Part shown: positions 25,648 to 33,988 of the stretch, piece after piece
Layout of the letters: each line of letters opens with the position of its first letter
How positions within the stretch are numbered: the stretch's first letter is position 1
Source of the DNA: DATEMU01 sp964414585
Lineage (GTDB): Bacteria > Planctomycetota > Phycisphaerae > UBA1845 > UTPLA1
Assembly (NCBI GenBank): GCA_964414585.1
Contig: CAYPXR010000088.1
Coordinates: forward strand, 1-34,744
Length of the DNA: 34,744 bases
Reading direction: 5' to 3'
Translations under genes and position numbers: made by a program
Notes under the pieces: generated by a model
The model's database searches: none
What the model saw: the letters and a program-made list of their open reading frames with translations, nothing else
What the model was told of the DNA's origin: nothing

Positions 25648-26259
25648 ATGAAAAAGTTTGTGATGTTCGGCATTTGTTGTCTCCCGCTCCTCGGTTCGAC
25701 CTGCCCGGTCGCCAGCACCAATGTACCCGGTATCGGCGTGACCTGCGCCAACAACCTCGATGCTTCCTCATTCGGTTTCAAGCTAACGGTGCCTGCGGAT
25801 TTTCAGTGCATCACGGTGCCACTGAATTCCAAACTCCTCGTTAGCACCCGGTATCAACAAAACTCGACCAAATTTGTCGTAGCAGTCAATTTGGCGAAGC
25901 CTGATCCTGATGAGGACTGCGATTCGAATGGTGTTCCTGACGCCGCCGAGATTGCAACGGATCCTAACAAAGACGCGAACAGCAATGGCATCATTGACGC
26001 GTGTGAGGGCTGCGCTGGTAACCCTGATTGCCAGGAAGTAGCTCCAATCCCGATTGGAAATAACGTCACGTTCCGGATCTTTCGCTTCCTTGGTACGAGT
26101 TCGGTGTTCACACAGTCCGCAAATTCGTATGTGGGCACAGCCACGCTTGGCAACGGAAACATCCTGGGCATCAGCGTAAGCGTCGTTTCGGCCACCGACA
26201 ACCCAACATTAAAGACGATACTCGAGACCATTATCCAATCCGTTGTCCTCACTCAATAA
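25648..26259 (+). CDS. Secreted protein with thrombospondin type 3-like Ca-binding repeat
   Basis: The 203-residue protein starts with a signal peptide containing several Cys (MKKFVMFGICCLPLLGSTC). The middle holds an Asp/Asn-rich repeat: DCDSNGVPDAAEI and DANSNGIIDACEGC (about residues 91-122), like thrombospondin type 3 or Ca-binding EF-like repeats. The remainder is beta-rich with no recognised domain. A lipobox is not clear. It has a promoter candidate upstream and an intrinsic terminator 41 bases past its stop, so it is probably monocistronic. Function is unknown. Confidence 0.8.
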   Translation: MKKFVMFGICCLPLLGSTCPVASTNVPGIGVTCANNLDASSFGFKLTVPADFQCITVPLNSKLLVSTRYQQNSTKFVVAVNLAKPDPDEDCDSNGVPDAAEIATDPNKDANSNGIIDACEGCAGNPDCQEVAPIPIGNNVTFRIFRFLGTSSVFTQSANSYVGTATLGNGNILGISVSVVSATDNPTLKTILETIIQSVVLTQ

Positions 26260-26299
26260 GGGAAGTCCCGCCTAAAATTTTTGTTTCGACGACCCCCTG

Positions 26300-26328
26300 A
26301 GCCCGCTGATTGCAATCGGCGGGCTTTT
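26300..26328 (+). terminator. Intrinsic terminator after the secreted Ca-binding protein gene
   Basis: AGCCCGC (26300-26306) pairs with GCGGGCT (26319-26325), a T-G wobble pair extends the stem, and the internal GATTGCAATC is itself palindromic. A T-run follows at 26325-26328. The start of the amidohydrolase gene lies 18 bases further on, so a TTG start at 26310 would fall inside the hairpin. Confidence 0.65.
26307..26318 (+). repeat. First copy of 12-bp direct repeat TGATTGCAATCG flanking the amidohydrolase gene
   Basis: The same 12 bases occur at 27573-27584, overlapping the amidohydrolase stop codon. The two copies lie 1266 bases apart and bracket exactly one gene. The core GATTGCAATC is self-complementary. 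Confidence 0.6.
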
Positions 26329-26345
26329 CACTTCAATACGGGTCA

Positions 26346-27575
26346 ATGGACCTTTACCGTGCCCGTTGGCTGCTGCCCATCGATCGAGAACCGATCGAGC
26401 ATGGCGAGCTTCTGGTTCAAGACGGCCGCATCGTTGAAGTCGGCCGCGAACTCCACGCCATAACCGCAAAGATTCACGATCTGGGCGACGCGATTCTCTT
26501 GCCGGGATTCATCAACGCGCACACGCACCTGGAACTCACCTGCTATCGCAATCGGCTCTCGCCGGGCCCCTTGTGGGACTGGCTGGATCAGTTGGTGTCC
26601 CTTCGCCGCCGGCCCGATGCGCAGAGCGCCGAGCGCCAAGCCGTCCTGGATGGCGCCGCCGAATCCATCGCCGCAGGCGTGACCTGCGTCGGGGACATCT
26701 CTCGAACGGGTCTGAATGTCGAGGTCCTCCGCGCCTCGCCCATTCGAAAAATCTGTTTTTTGGAACTCTTGAGCGGGGGCTGGCAACCTCCCAACGATCG
26801 CGTGTCCTTGGAACAAGCTGTCCATCGCGCGTTGCGATCGGCTGATCCCGACCGACTCATGATTGGCGTCTCTCCCCATGCCCCCTACACCGTCGCGTGG
26901 CAAGACCTGCTAAGTGCAATCGAGTTATCCGCGCGAGAGCGGCTTCCGATCACGATGCACCTCTTGGAAACGGCGGACGAGTGCCGATGGCTGGCCGATG
27001 GAGGCGGCCGGCTCGTCGAACTCCTGGCGCGCTTTGGTTTGCCCAACTTGCGCACGGATGCACCGCGCGGTCTGCGGGAACTCCTGTACTATTCCGGGCT
27101 GTTCGATCGCGCCCCGCTTCTGGCTCATGTCAATTACGCTGACGATGAGCTTTTAACGACTCTTTCGAAGGGGCGGGCGACCGTCGTCTGGTGCCCGCGG
27201 ACGCATGCCTTTTTCGGTCATCGCCCGCATCGCTGGCGCGACATGCTTGCCGCCGGTATCAATGTTTGTCTTGGCACCGACAGCCTCGCCAGCGCGCCAA
27301 GCCTTTCGATCCTCGACGAACTTCGTTTCCTTCGCCGACAGGCGCCGGAGGTTGCCGCGCATCAACTGTTGGACATGGCAACGAGACGGGCCGCGGCCGG
27401 AATTCGTTTTTCGGAACAAATCGGAACTCTTTCCCCAGGCAAATTCGCTGACTTTCTTTCGATCGCATGGGATCCCGCCGCGCCGGCTGAACCCGCGCAA
27501 AATGTCCTGGAGGGCCGTGGAAAAATTTTCTCTGTTTTTGTGGAAGGCCGGTGTGTGGTGCACGATCCGTCGTGA
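26346..27575 (+). CDS. Amidohydrolase-superfamily deaminase, aminodeoxyfutalosine-deaminase-like
   Basis: The 409-residue protein belongs to the metal-dependent amidohydrolase superfamily, in the SsnA/chlorohydrolase/deaminase branch. Metal and active-site residues visible are His59 and His61 (NAHTHLEL), His205 (TMHLLET), His261 (LAHVNY) and Asp312 (GTDSLAS). CPRTHAFFGH (283-292) and FLRRQAPE are familiar from aminodeoxyfutalosine deaminase-like proteins of the futalosine menaquinone route. Whether that is the substrate here is unproven; no mqn gene is nearby. The start was set at ATG 26346 because an upstream TTG (26310) lies inside the terminator. Both ends are bracketed by the same 12-bp sequence. 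Confidence 0.88.
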   Translation: MDLYRARWLLPIDREPIEHGELLVQDGRIVEVGRELHAITAKIHDLGDAILLPGFINAHTHLELTCYRNRLSPGPLWDWLDQLVSLRRRPDAQSAERQAVLDGAAESIAAGVTCVGDISRTGLNVEVLRASPIRKICFLELLSGGWQPPNDRVSLEQAVHRALRSADPDRLMIGVSPHAPYTVAWQDLLSAIELSARERLPITMHLLETADECRWLADGGGRLVELLARFGLPNLRTDAPRGLRELLYYSGLFDRAPLLAHVNYADDELLTTLSKGRATVVWCPRTHAFFGHRPHRWRDMLAAGINVCLGTDSLASAPSLSILDELRFLRRQAPEVAAHQLLDMATRRAAAGIRFSEQIGTLSPGKFADFLSIAWDPAAPAEPAQNVLEGRGKIFSVFVEGRCVVHDPS

Positions 27576-27584
27576 TTGCAATCG
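27573..27584 (+). repeat. Second copy of 12-bp direct repeat TGATTGCAATCG
   Basis: It is identical to 26307-26318 and overlaps the TGA stop of the amidohydrolase gene. Confidence 0.6.
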
Positions 27585-27832
27585 TTAACACCTTTCTACG
27601 TCGCGTCGTACGCCGTTCCTAAGCAGTTTCCCTACCCTGCCAATTTCATTGCCAATAAAATCTCGGTTCATCCTCTCAAAACCTTGTTTTAGGGTCCCCA
27701 AAAACGGTAAACTGTTAGACTCGGCCAGGCGTTCCGGTATCCACGCGGTTCCCCCCAGCCGCGCCCGGACCCTGGCCCTATTTTTCTTCCTTTGTCCTTC
27801 GCGATACACTCCCGCCAAAGGAGTTTTTCGCG

Positions 27833-28213
27833 ATGCCGGACGAGCCAAAGATTCAGGTAGACGACGATTGGAAGAGCCAGGCGGCGGCCGAAAAGGCTCG
27901 CCTCGCGGAATCGGCAGAAGCCGAGTCCCCTCGCGGTGTGCCCGAAGCCAGTTTCGCGGGCCTCGTGCAACTTCTCGCAATGCAGGCCCTGGTGGGTCTT
28001 GGGGGCTTCGCCGGTCCCGGCGGACAGGAAATCCCACCGAATCTCGACCTCGCCAAGCACCACATCGACATGCTGGACGTGCTCGATGGCAAATCCAAGG
28101 GCAATCTTAGCCCGGACGAAAAACGCCTCCTCGACACGACCCTTCACCAACTACGAATGGCGTATGTCGAAGCCATCCGCGGCGTCCCCGGCGGCCCCCC
28201 ACCCGGCGCTTAG
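27833..28213 (+). CDS. DUF1844-family protein
   Basis: The 126-residue protein has the DUF1844 layout: an acidic, Lys-rich N-terminus, then SFAGLVQLLAMQALVGLGG (about 41-60) and NLDLAKHHIDMLDVLDGKSKGNLSPDEKRLLDTTLHQLRMAYV (about 70-113). DUF1844 is widespread in Planctomycetota and Deltaproteobacteria; its function is unknown. AAGGAG lies nine bases before the ATG. The preceding 257 bases hold no gene I can support. It converges with dacB, leaving 24 bases between stops. Confidence 0.88.
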   Translation: MPDEPKIQVDDDWKSQAAAEKARLAESAEAESPRGVPEASFAGLVQLLAMQALVGLGGFAGPGGQEIPPNLDLAKHHIDMLDVLDGKSKGNLSPDEKRLLDTTLHQLRMAYVEAIRGVPGGPPPGA

Positions 28214-28237
28214 CTTTCATCAAGACGGTGGGCCCAA

Positions 28238-29725
28238 CTAGTACCCAACCATCGCTTCGCACGCCTTATCTTGCAGTGCCGTCAGCGGCCGAGTGCTCGC
28301 TGCGCCGTTGTAAAAAAAGGCGAACGCCAGCCATTTGCCCGACTTGGTGTGCACGTACCCCGAAAGCGTCCGAACCCCGTTGATATAACCCGTCTTGCCG
28401 AAAATGCGTCCCCGGGTGTCCGGACCACGGAGCCGGTCGTCGAGCGTCCCGTCGATACCGGCCTTGGACAGACCCTTACAGAGCGCGTCGAATGCCGCCG
28501 GCGACGTGCCTTGCACAAAACGAAGAACCTGAGTCATTGCGATAGGACTCACGCGATTCCTTCGCGACAAGCCGCTGCCATCATCGATGACCAGCCCTTC
28601 CGTTGAGACGCCGGCTTTTTGCAAGAAAGACTTCACGGCCGTCCGCCCGCTGTCCCAGGAGCCCACGCCCGATTGCTTCCGTCCGAGGGATTTGATCAAC
28701 CCCTCGGCCATCATTCCGAGACTGTCCTTGCCCGCTCTCGATAATGCACGACTCATCGGCGTGCGCTGGATCGCGACGAGATGTCCGGCCTCCGGGGTGC
28801 CGTCGCTCTTAAGACGAACGCGCTCTCGTACGACATCGCCGCCGACTCGGATCCCCTTTGCCGTCAAAACCGCGCGGAGCACCTGCCCGAAATGCAGCCC
28901 CGGATCGCGGATGGTCACCGGTCCGATCTTGCCCGGTCGCGACACCGACCCGCTAATGACAAGCGAATCGCTGTTCTTTGCCCGTGAAACCCGAACGGTC
29001 TGCTTCTTGCCCGTGACCGTCTGATTCACGATCGTCACCGCCGCGCCCGACGGGATCACCGTGACCTGCGCCGGCTTGCCCGGCGTGCCCGGTTTGATCG
29101 CGACGTCAATGCAATTCGCGTTGAAATTCAATCCACCGATCGGCGCCTCATACCAGGATTCGAACTGCTCGGCCGGCCATTCCGGGTGCGTAAACTGGCG
29201 ATCAAAGATCGAATCATCCACGACGATATTGCCGGGAATCTGCTTCACGCCCGACGATTTCAACTTGTCCGCCCACTCATGGAGAGTGGCGGTGATGGAC
29301 TTGCCATCGGCCCTCGCCAGTTTTTCATCGCCGAACGTCGGGTCCCCTCCGCCGATGACCACGAGGTCTTTTCCGCGGATGGCCACGACCGTTTTGAATT
29401 GGTAGTCCGGCCCTAGCTGATCGATCGCCGCGGCCATGACGACGAGCTTCATGTTGCTGGCCGGAATCATTGCCCGTCCACCGTCGTGGTCGAAGATCAC
29501 TTGCCCGTTGGACAAGTCGACGACGCGCCCGGCAAATTGCACCTTTTTGTCCGCATAGCCGGTGAGTATTTTTTCAAGCGAGGACGCCAACCCGTCGTTC
29601 GCCGCCGTCGGCGGACCGGCACGCAGTGCGGTCGCGCCGAACGCGCACCCGCCCACGACCAACGCGACGGCGATGGAACTCCGCCAGCGGAAAGCAGTCC
29701 CGGCAGCGGTTCTGTTCATTCTCAT
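28238..29725 (-). CDS. dacB: D-alanyl-D-alanine carboxypeptidase/endopeptidase, PBP4 (S13) family
   Basis: It is a periplasmic peptidoglycan peptidase of the S13 family. From ATG 29723-29725 it has 495 residues, close to E. coli PBP4 (477). The signal region is SSIAVALVVGGCAFGATALRA, with a possible lipobox VGGC. The catalytic SxxK motif is Ser90-Lys93 (PASNMK). KTG is at Lys444 (FGKTGYINGVRTLSGY), and DDGSGLSRRN is kept. The second motif, normally S-x-N (SDN in E. coli), reads S335-L-G337 (GKDSLGMMAE), so the Asn is absent. The start is uncertain; an ATG two codons later is equally good, and neither has a clear ribosome site. Confidence 0.9.
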   Translation of the reverse strand: MRMNRTAAGTAFRWRSSIAVALVVGGCAFGATALRAGPPTAANDGLASSLEKILTGYADKKVQFAGRVVDLSNGQVIFDHDGGRAMIPASNMKLVVMAAAIDQLGPDYQFKTVVAIRGKDLVVIGGGDPTFGDEKLARADGKSITATLHEWADKLKSSGVKQIPGNIVVDDSIFDRQFTHPEWPAEQFESWYEAPIGGLNFNANCIDVAIKPGTPGKPAQVTVIPSGAAVTIVNQTVTGKKQTVRVSRAKNSDSLVISGSVSRPGKIGPVTIRDPGLHFGQVLRAVLTAKGIRVGGDVVRERVRLKSDGTPEAGHLVAIQRTPMSRALSRAGKDSLGMMAEGLIKSLGRKQSGVGSWDSGRTAVKSFLQKAGVSTEGLVIDDGSGLSRRNRVSPIAMTQVLRFVQGTSPAAFDALCKGLSKAGIDGTLDDRLRGPDTRGRIFGKTGYINGVRTLSGYVHTKSGKWLAFAFFYNGAASTRPLTALQDKACEAMVGY

Positions 29726-29890
29726 TGCATCGATAGTACGAGCGATAACGCTGCATGCAAGTTTTTGACTTGGCCTGTCGCCCCCCGTAGACTCCTGGGG
29801 AGAGCGTTCACCAACAGGTTTCATCAGCCGGGCGGACCCGCGGCGCGGTCGCGCAACGGGCCCCTGAATGGTTTTTTATCGGGGCGGGGC

Positions 29891-30556
29891 ATGTCCTCTT
29901 TCGGACCGTCTGAAAATATTTTCACCGTGATCGTGGCCGACCCCGGCGAGCCTGCCTTCGTCGATGCCGGCGCCGCGTTGTCGCGGGGCGGTGCGGCGGT
30001 CGTTTTTGTTCCGGATGTTTATGCCGCCATGGCCTGCCTTACGCGGTCTCCTGGAATTCGGCATGTCCTCATTGATGTCCGCCAGCTTGATCCGCACGAA
30101 CGTTCCTTTCTCCAGCTCGCCCCGCGATATTTTCGCGACTTGGAAATCACCATCGCGGACCTCCCCGGCGCTTCCGCGCGAATGCGTCTCGAGGACGCCT
30201 CTGCCTCGGTGAAGTCGCTGGCCGCGTTTGTCGCGTCCGTCCTGGAACCCGCGAACCACCCCGATCGGCGGGTGGAGGACGCCTCGTGGTCCCACCGCCC
30301 CCCCGTTTCGTCACCACGGCAGACCCCACCCGACGCTTCACGTCCGCTCTCCACGGACCCCTCCCAACTCGCTGTCGATGACACCCCTTCGCTCCACGAA
30401 GCTGTCCGCCGCCGCATGGCCGGTGACGACTCCGGGGCGATTCAGCGCAGGCCACCGGCCCGCACGCCGCCCCGCGCCGCACCGACGGTCTCCCCGCAAG
30501 AACTTGACGCATTGCTGGCTCCCCCTGATGACACCAACATGGGACACCCTCGATGA
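29891..30556 (+). CDS. Receiver-like protein with C-terminal FliM-type 'SPQELDALL' peptide
   Basis: The 221-residue protein has a receiver-like alpha/beta domain at about 10-118 (FTVIVADPGEPAFVDAGAALSRGG, then HVLIDVRQLDP where Asp62 is at the usual phospho-acceptor strand). A proline- and arginine-rich linker follows (about 120-198). Residues 200-209, VSPQELDALL, resemble the N-terminal peptide of FliM and FliN (SQxEIDALL), which in FliM binds phosphorylated CheY. The upstream frame stays open from 29486, but the start was set at ATG 29891, where the domain begins. The stop overlaps the next gene's start (ATGA), so the pair is translationally coupled to a diguanylate cyclase. Confidence 0.75.
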   Translation: MSSFGPSENIFTVIVADPGEPAFVDAGAALSRGGAAVVFVPDVYAAMACLTRSPGIRHVLIDVRQLDPHERSFLQLAPRYFRDLEITIADLPGASARMRLEDASASVKSLAAFVASVLEPANHPDRRVEDASWSHRPPVSSPRQTPPDASRPLSTDPSQLAVDDTPSLHEAVRRRMAGDDSGAIQRRPPARTPPRAAPTVSPQELDALLAPPDDTNMGHPR

Positions 30557-31872
30557 TTGTCGACGACGAACAACTCGATCGCCGTCTCCTTGTTGTTGGG
30601 GACCTGCAACGCCTCGGCCCCATCGTCGCCGACTGTTTCGCCCCGCAGCGCATTGAGGGCGTCCACACCTACCTGGAGGCCATCGCCGAGATTCCACGAT
30701 CTCCGACCCGCGCCATCCTCGTCGGCTTTGAATCCACCTGTCGCCGGCCCGAGGCCGCGATCTCCGCGCTGAAGTCCGTCGCCGGTCAGACTCCCGTCGT
30801 CTACTGCTGCGAGCCGGCCCACGAAGGACTCGGCCGCCGACTCGTTGAATATGGTGCGGACAGCTACGTCATTTTCCCGCCGGAGGCCGTCGACCTCGAA
30901 GAAGCTCTCGGCATTCCGTCGAGGCGTACGCAACGCCGCTGGATCGACACGCCCATCGTCGCCCCCGCGCCGTCGCCCGAGGAGCTTGCCCGAATGGCGG
31001 ATCTGCTCCCCAGGCTCGCCGGCGGCGCGACCGATTGTCTCGACGCCATGGCTGGTCTCGTCGCGGCCGCGCTCGGCGCCCAAGACGCCGCTCTGGTCCT
31101 GGACGGTCGAACCGGAATCGCTGGTCAAGGCGGATTCACCGCGATACTCACGGAGCCGATCCTCCGCGCCGCTGAGCGCGTCGGTCAAATCCGCGTCGGC
31201 CCGCGTCTCGCCGGCAGTTACACCCACGAAGATACCGCCAAACTCCGCCATTACGGGGTCCTCTTCGGTCGGCTCCTGGACAGCGCGAAAAACACCGACC
31301 GTCTCAAGACCCTTGCTTACACGGACGATTTGACCGGCCTGGCCAATCGTCGTCGGCTTCTCGATTTCCTGGAGCGGACATTGGCCCGGGCGGAAGAATC
31401 GCGGACGACCGTGACGGCCCTCGTCTTCGACATCGACGATTTCAAGCGTTACAACGACACCTACGGCCACGATGCCGGCGACGAGATTCTCGTTGAAGTC
31501 GGCCGCCTTTTTGTCCAATGCTGCCGCAAGACCGACCTGGTTGCCCGCTACGGCGGCGACGAGTTCGTCGTCATCTTTTGGGATCCCGAAGGCCCGCGCA
31601 CCGCCGGCTCGCAGCATCCGCAGGCGTTCCGTAGCGTCGTTCGCCGTTTCCGAGAGGCGCTGCAAAACCACAAATTCGCCCGCCTCGGCCCCGAAGCCGT
31701 CGGCTGCCTCACCATTAGCGGCGGACTGGCACATTTCCCCTGGCAGGCCCGTACCGCCATGGAACTGATTAAGGCCGCTGACCAGGCCCTTCTGCAAGCC
31801 AAGGAAGCTGGGAAGAATCGATTCTGGGTGACTGGCGAGGGCGCGGTCGGTATTGACAATTCCGGTGTGTGA
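30553..31872 (+). CDS. Diguanylate cyclase with degenerate receiver-like N-terminus
   Basis: It makes cyclic di-GMP from two GTP. The 439 residues comprise a receiver-like domain (about 10-120) lacking the acceptor Asp at the third strand (RAILVGFES), a possible GAF-like middle (about 145-245), and a GGDEF domain (about 255-430) opening with YTDDLTGLANRR. The active site is intact GGDEF (334-338). An RxxD inhibitory site (RKTD, 325-328) lies five residues before it, so product inhibition is expected. The start overlaps the stop of the receiver-like gene upstream (ATGA). No EAL or HD-GYP partner is in the window. Confidence 0.93.
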   Translation: MIVDDEQLDRRLLVVGDLQRLGPIVADCFAPQRIEGVHTYLEAIAEIPRSPTRAILVGFESTCRRPEAAISALKSVAGQTPVVYCCEPAHEGLGRRLVEYGADSYVIFPPEAVDLEEALGIPSRRTQRRWIDTPIVAPAPSPEELARMADLLPRLAGGATDCLDAMAGLVAAALGAQDAALVLDGRTGIAGQGGFTAILTEPILRAAERVGQIRVGPRLAGSYTHEDTAKLRHYGVLFGRLLDSAKNTDRLKTLAYTDDLTGLANRRRLLDFLERTLARAEESRTTVTALVFDIDDFKRYNDTYGHDAGDEILVEVGRLFVQCCRKTDLVARYGGDEFVVIFWDPEGPRTAGSQHPQAFRSVVRRFREALQNHKFARLGPEAVGCLTISGGLAHFPWQARTAMELIKAADQALLQAKEAGKNRFWVTGEGAVGIDNSGV

Positions 31873-31923
31873 ACCCCGTTCTCGAATGTGGATCGATCAC
31901 GAACATCTCCGGCAACATTGAAA

Positions 31924-32181
31924 TTAATGCGTCACCCCTTGCTTTCGCTTCAATCTCACTACTTTCACTATCCCAACGATGACGAGGATCACGCTCGGCC
32001 AAAAGCTGCACATCGCCATAATGCCGAACCCGACCGGGTTGGGATTGGGGTCGCTCGTGAGCCCCAGCTCTGCGGCGGCGATGACGGCCAACAGCGGCCC
32101 GGTGCCGACAACGAAGAGCGCGACGCCGATCTGAATCAACCGCGAATCCCGAAACCGAGGTGGCAAAGGCGCTTCGATCAT
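31924..32181 (-). CDS. Small two-helix membrane protein, function unknown
   Basis: From ATG 32179-32181 the protein has 85 residues and two hydrophobic segments (IQIGVALFVVGTGPLLAVIAAA and GIMAMCSFWPSVILVIVGIV) followed by a basic tail (KVVRLKRKQG). The frame stays open upstream to 32715, but that part overlaps the aminopeptidase gene antiparallel and reads as non-coding. I recognise no family. It converges with the GGDEF gene, leaving 51 bases between stops. Confidence 0.6.
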   Translation of the reverse strand: MIEAPLPPRFRDSRLIQIGVALFVVGTGPLLAVIAAAELGLTSDPNPNPVGFGIMAMCSFWPSVILVIVGIVKVVRLKRKQGVTH

Positions 32182-32431
32182 CTCGCGAACTGTAAGCAAA
32201 ATGAAGCGTATGGGTAGTTCATGGAGGGCTGCAATCAGCGGATTCGAGGTACATTGCCACGCTGGTTCGTCAAACGGCGCCTGCCCCATCCAAGATTCGT
32301 GCTCTGAACTCCCGATAACCGGGATAAACAATCTCCATTTTTTCCTTGCTATTTCTGATGATAACGTTAAATTAAAATTGGCGAGAGATGGAGCCCATGG
32401 CCCAGAGCCGTGGGAGGTAGAGAAAGAAATA
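32182..32431. other. 250-bp divergent intergenic region, AT-rich towards its right end
   Basis: No gene is supported here. It separates the minus-strand membrane protein from the plus-strand aminopeptidase, so it should hold both promoters. A candidate for the aminopeptidase is TTGCTA (32345-32350), 16 bases, TAAATT (32367-32372), in a run of low GC near 32330-32390. An open frame through it (from 32201) was rejected as the aminopeptidase start. Confidence 0.35.
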
Positions 32432-33571
32432 ATGCCGGTAGATACCGTTCGAGCCCCGATCGACTCGGAGTTGGTGCGCCAACATCGCGACCAGGCCGCC
32501 GCCCTCCTCGTTGAGCACGACGCAGACGGCCTGCTGATCTTCCGCAATACCAATATCCTTGGATTCTGCGGCGTGCCGCTGGCCCCGTCCGACCGGCTCG
32601 TATGTGCCCTGCTTAACCGCGATGGGGCCCTGGCGTTCATTGTGCCGGCCTTCGAGGCGGCCATTGCCGACGGCATTCTGGCCAGCCAGGAGATTTTCGA
32701 CTGGCAGGAACACATCGACCCCTACGCCGTCGTCGCCAAGGCCGCACAAGCCCTGGGAATTGCCGGCGGAACAATTCTGCTTGATGGCCACACCTGGCTC
32801 GACACGACGAATCGCCTGACCACCCACCTGCCCGGCACGAAGCTGCTGCCCGATTCCGGCGTGATCGATGCCGTCCGGGTTCGAAAGACGCCAGAGGAGC
32901 TGGCCGTGTTGCGCGACGCCTGCCGCGACACCGGCCGCATCTTCCCGATCATCCAGCGTATTCTCCGGCGCGGCATCACTGAAAAAGACCTCCGTCGAGA
33001 GGCCTACGAACTCCTGGCGAAGTCAGGGATCGCCCCCTATGGCGATCTGATTCAGGGCGGCGAGAGCGCATCGGTCCCCCATCAGCCGACCGGATCGCGT
33101 CGCTTTCTCGAAGGGGATGCCGTGATCGTCGATTTCGCCGCCTATCACGGCGGCTATCTCGGCGACATGACCCGCACCTTCGCCATCGGCGAGATCGACG
33201 AGGAAATCCGCCAGGCCTACTCGGTCGTCCGCGACGCGCAGAAGGCCGCCATCGCGGCGATCAAGCCCGGCGCAATGTGCGAGTCGATCGATCAGGCGGC
33301 CCGCGCGATCATCGAAAAGGCCGGCTTGGGCGACTACTTCGTCCATCGGCTCGGCCACGGCGTCGGACTCGATATCCACGAACCCCCCTACCTGGTACGC
33401 GGCAATCGCCGACCGCTCGAGACCGGCATGTGCGTGACGGTCGAGCCCGGCGTTTATGTGCCCGGCCGATTTGGAATTCGCATCGAGGACGTCGTCGCCG
33501 TCACGGATGAGGGCTGCGAAGTGTTGACGCGCGAGGTGCCGACAGACGTCTCGAATGCATTCGCCCCTTAA
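32432..33571 (+). CDS. M24-family Xaa-Pro aminopeptidase (PepP/PepQ-like)
   Basis: The 379-residue protein has a creatinase N-terminal-like domain (about 1-150) and a pita-bread M24 domain (about 155-375). All five metal ligands are present: Asp234 and Asp245 (VIVDFAAYHGGYLGDMTRTF), His309 (HRLGHGVGLDIHE), Glu338 (VTVEPGVY) and Glu352 (IRIEDVV). It cuts an N-terminal residue ahead of proline. The ATG at 32432 was chosen because the protein begins there in family-like sequence; GGGAGG lies about 14 bases upstream, rather far. It ends 14 bases before the convergent clpS stop. Confidence 0.93.
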   Translation: MPVDTVRAPIDSELVRQHRDQAAALLVEHDADGLLIFRNTNILGFCGVPLAPSDRLVCALLNRDGALAFIVPAFEAAIADGILASQEIFDWQEHIDPYAVVAKAAQALGIAGGTILLDGHTWLDTTNRLTTHLPGTKLLPDSGVIDAVRVRKTPEELAVLRDACRDTGRIFPIIQRILRRGITEKDLRREAYELLAKSGIAPYGDLIQGGESASVPHQPTGSRRFLEGDAVIVDFAAYHGGYLGDMTRTFAIGEIDEEIRQAYSVVRDAQKAAIAAIKPGAMCESIDQAARAIIEKAGLGDYFVHRLGHGVGLDIHEPPYLVRGNRRPLETGMCVTVEPGVYVPGRFGIRIEDVVAVTDEGCEVLTREVPTDVSNAFAP

Positions 33572-33585
33572 CCGCCCGCGTCATT

Positions 33586-33927
33586 TCAATCGACAGGTTC
33601 GATGCAAGCGGACATGCTGCCCTTGCAACGGGGAATCCGCCAATCCGCCCCATACGCGTGGATTTGATCGCGCTTGAACTCGGCGCGCTCGAGGGAAGTC
33701 GTATCGACAATGACGCGGCCCGACGTATCGACTTCCCTGGCCATGAGCATCGCCTTGGGCGTGCCGTGACCGAAGACCTTGCCAAGCATCTCGATGACGT
33801 AGTCGTACGTGTGATCGTCATCGTCGAGAAGGATGACGTGATATAGTGGGATCGGTTTGGGCTTGATCGCAGCCTTCGCTGCGGCAGGTTTTTCTTTCGG
33901 TTTCGTGATGGTAGCCAACGAGGTCAC
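33586..33927 (-). CDS. clpS: ATP-dependent Clp protease adaptor ClpS
   Basis: ClpS delivers N-degron substrates to ClpAP. The family core is visible: YHVILLDDDDHTYDYVIEMLGKVFGHG, then AMLMAREVDTSGRVIVDTTSLERAEFKRDQIHAYG. The residue that usually reads Asn in the NDD motif of E. coli ClpS is Asp here. A Lys/Ala/Pro-rich stretch precedes the core. GTG 33925-33927 was favoured (113 residues), but a TTG at 33954 would add nine. No clpA gene is in view. Confidence 0.88.
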   Translation of the reverse strand: MTSLATITKPKEKPAAAKAAIKPKPIPLYHVILLDDDDHTYDYVIEMLGKVFGHGTPKAMLMAREVDTSGRVIVDTTSLERAEFKRDQIHAYGADWRIPRCKGSMSACIEPVD

Positions 33928-33988
33928 TTCAGATTCACCCGTCAATCGGGACAAAATCGAGCGTTACTGCTAAATTGCTGCCAACTCG

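Noticed and set aside
29486..29890. N-terminal extension of the receiver-like protein
   Set aside because: The region overlaps the dacB 5' end antiparallel and reads as Arg/Pro-rich non-coding sequence; the recognisable domain starts at 29891.
32201..32431. Upstream extension of the M24 aminopeptidase
   Set aside because: The extra 77 residues do not resemble the creatinase N-terminal domain and cover an AT-rich promoter-like region.
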